NCBI GenBank assembly: GCA_028715225.1
Contig: JAQUSH010000053.1
Span: 1-5,111 of the forward strand
Source of the DNA: Candidatus Aenigmatarchaeota archaeon
GTDB lineage: Archaea > Aenigmatarchaeota > Aenigmatarchaeia > Aenigmatarchaeales > Aenigmatarchaeaceae
Direction of reading: 5' to 3'
DNA length: 5,111 nucleotides
Below the pieces are notes generated by a model that was given only the letters and a program-made list of their open reading frames with translations, searched no databases and had not been told where the DNA came from. Positions within the stretch are counted from its first letter, which is position 1, and every line of letters starts with the position of its first letter. Positions 3,874 to 5,111 of this stretch are shown here, piece by piece. Made by a program: the position numbers and the translations under genes.

Positions 3874-5082
3874 ATGCGAGAACTAATAGACCCGATACAG
3901 CAGGCATTTGAAAAGAGAAAACATGCTGTTAAGAAAGTTGATGGTGGAACAGAACTTCTTTGCGTAGATTTCAGAGGAACTATGATGGAACAGGATATAA
4001 GAAAAAGAACAGATCTGCCACAAGATACTACAACAGGAGCCTATCCATACAGATTCAAGATTGATAATAAATCACTTGATCCAGAAGAAAGAGCAGCTAA
4101 AGGATTGCCGGCATTTGATTTTTCTGATAGTAAAGCAATATTAAAGTCACTTGGTGAACAGGGCAGCTTTGACATGCCGCTTTGGATATTAAGGAAAGCA
4201 GGTAGACCATTGCGAGATATATTGCAATTCGATCTTGCGCTTACTTTCCAGAGCAAAGGATGTAATCTGCACGACTGGACAGATGAGGGTGGCTGCACAT
4301 ATTGTTTTGTTGATGCACAGAGTAATAATCCAACTTCTCCAGGAAATCAGGTATGGTTGAGACCAGAATATGTGATTAAAACTGCTCTTGAACTTAGAGG
4401 TGAAAAGGCAGCTGTAAGAAAAGGAAGAGAGGTGCACAGAATAAGACACAGCGGCGGTGAACCAACAACAGAGCTCGATTTTACACTAGGAATGGTCAGA
4501 CAGATAGAAAAAGATCGAATAGAAGATCTTTATGTTACATTTGATACAAATCTTAGCACCGGAGAATTTGTAGATGAGATGATAAATGCTGGAATATATG
4601 AAAGAGATATTCTTGAGCAATTAGCTGCTCACAAGGTATGTGTCTATGCAGCTTTCAAAGGATGCAGTGATGTTAACATACAGCGTAATACACAGGCAAG
4701 ATTGACTGTTGATGACCAGTTATACATGTTTGAAAAACTCGTTAATTCCGGTCTTGATGTTTATCCATGTATATACAACCCAGAAGGTTCGTCATTTTAT
4801 GCTTTCTTGGATAAATTGAATGATAATGTCGTGAATGCTACAAAGCGTCTAAGGGTAGAACCTATAAAATGGGACTACGGACCAACAAAATGTAGATTGC
4901 AGGCAATAGCAAATAGTGAAGGAGTTACCTTTGAGGAAATTGAAAATAGATATAGGGAAGAGGAAGCAAGAAATTATAAAAGATCAGAAAATATAATGAA
5001 ATTATATTTTGAAATACATTTCCCAGGCGTTGAATACAAGCAGTTTGATAGGACGCAAGTTAGAATTGGAAGAAGAGCATAG
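3874..5082 (+). CDS. Radical SAM enzyme with a C-x10-C-x2-C iron-sulfur motif, 402 residues, reaction unknown
   Basis: Radical SAM enzymes use a [4Fe-4S] cluster to split S-adenosylmethionine and start radical chemistry. Here strand LALTFQSKG leads into C130, C141 and C144 (CNLHDWTDEGGCTYC), followed by FVDAQSN. The SAM-binding GGEP is at 194-197 (RHSGGEP). Barrel-strand motifs follow: LYVTFDTNLSTG, then VCVYAAFKGCSDVN and LDVYPCIYN. The common spacing is C-x3-C-x2-C; the longer first gap resembles the C-x9-C-x2-C of Elp3, and GGC-x-x-C recalls the archaeal COG1244 group. About 110 residues precede the barrel. A C-terminal part from about 330 contains DYGPTKCRLQA and a charged helix (EEIENRYREEEARNYKRSE). 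It has no C-terminal acetyltransferase domain as in Elp3 and no recognisable SPASM cysteines. Substrate cannot be told; RNA or peptide modification are both possible. It is a single gene on its own promoter. Confidence 0.9.
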   Translation: MRELIDPIQQAFEKRKHAVKKVDGGTELLCVDFRGTMMEQDIRKRTDLPQDTTTGAYPYRFKIDNKSLDPEERAAKGLPAFDFSDSKAILKSLGEQGSFDMPLWILRKAGRPLRDILQFDLALTFQSKGCNLHDWTDEGGCTYCFVDAQSNNPTSPGNQVWLRPEYVIKTALELRGEKAAVRKGREVHRIRHSGGEPTTELDFTLGMVRQIEKDRIEDLYVTFDTNLSTGEFVDEMINAGIYERDILEQLAAHKVCVYAAFKGCSDVNIQRNTQARLTVDDQLYMFEKLVNSGLDVYPCIYNPEGSSFYAFLDKLNDNVVNATKRLRVEPIKWDYGPTKCRLQAIANSEGVTFEEIENRYREEEARNYKRSENIMKLYFEIHFPGVEYKQFDRTQVRIGRRA

Positions 5083-5091
5083 TAATAAACC

Positions 5092-5098
5092 TTTAAAT
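5092..5098 (+). promoter_or_regulatory. Box A promoter for a gene starting just beyond the window
   Basis: TTTAAAT lies 9 bp after the radical SAM stop codon. With the 29-31 nt spacing seen across the window, the next ATG is expected at about 5121-5123, roughly ten bases past the end. CTTCACGAAG at 5101-5110 is a short inverted repeat (4-bp stem, 2-nt loop) where an operator could sit, but it may be chance. Confidence 0.6.
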
Positions 5099-5111
5099 AC
5101 CTTCACGAAGT

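Noticed and set aside
4041..4449. Two minus-strand reading frames opposite the radical SAM gene
   Set aside because: They lie within the iron-sulfur and SAM-binding region of a clearly conserved gene and lack box A sequences at the right distance.
1..5111. Search for CRISPR repeats, insertion sequences, toxin-antitoxin pairs or defence genes
   Set aside because: No regularly spaced repeats, transposase motifs, terminal inverted repeats or recognisable defence domains were seen. The only recurring sequences are the promoter blocks.

Overview
The window looks like a stretch of an AT-rich archaeal chromosome. The evidence is an aEF1A-type elongation factor, an archaeal-type uS10, a serine tRNA with an intron at the archaeal 37/38 position, and TATA-like box A promoters with no Shine-Dalgarno sequences. 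The very short intergenic gaps and the share of small proteins I cannot place suggest a small-genome lineage such as a DPANN group, but that is inference. No mobile element, CRISPR array or integration site is visible.

Layout. Bases 2-553 are the 3' part of tuf (aEF1A), ending in a hairpin and T-tract. Two unrecognised plus-strand genes follow (635-886 and 927-1463), then rpsJ (uS10, 1515-1835). A 209-residue unrecognised gene lies on the minus strand (1837-2466), one base from rpsJ tail to tail. Next come tRNA-Ser(GGA) with a 12-nt intron (2504-2600), a small membrane protein of the COG2426 / 'small multi-drug export' type (2631-3089), an unrecognised 236-residue protein (3119-3829), and a radical SAM enzyme with a stretched cysteine motif (3874-5082). 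A promoter for a gene beyond the window sits at 5092-5098.

How it works together. As far as I recall, tuf, rpsJ and tRNA-Ser are close neighbours in several other archaea. Here that order survives but is split by three genes of unknown function, one of them inverted. Each of the seven protein genes whose start is in the window has a TTTAAA box beginning 29-31 nt before its ATG. This puts the transcription start at or next to the start codon, so each gene looks like its own leaderless transcription unit. Five of the boxes share a longer 15-nt block, TTTAAATCTTTTTCT or a close variant. The five are the four unrecognised genes and the radical SAM gene; rpsJ and the membrane protein gene lack it.

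I found no defence system or other multi-gene novel system. The points most worth a second look are the shared promoter block, the radical SAM enzyme and its unrecognised neighbour, the tRNA intron with its relaxed splice structure, and the interleaved divergent promoters at 2471-2497.
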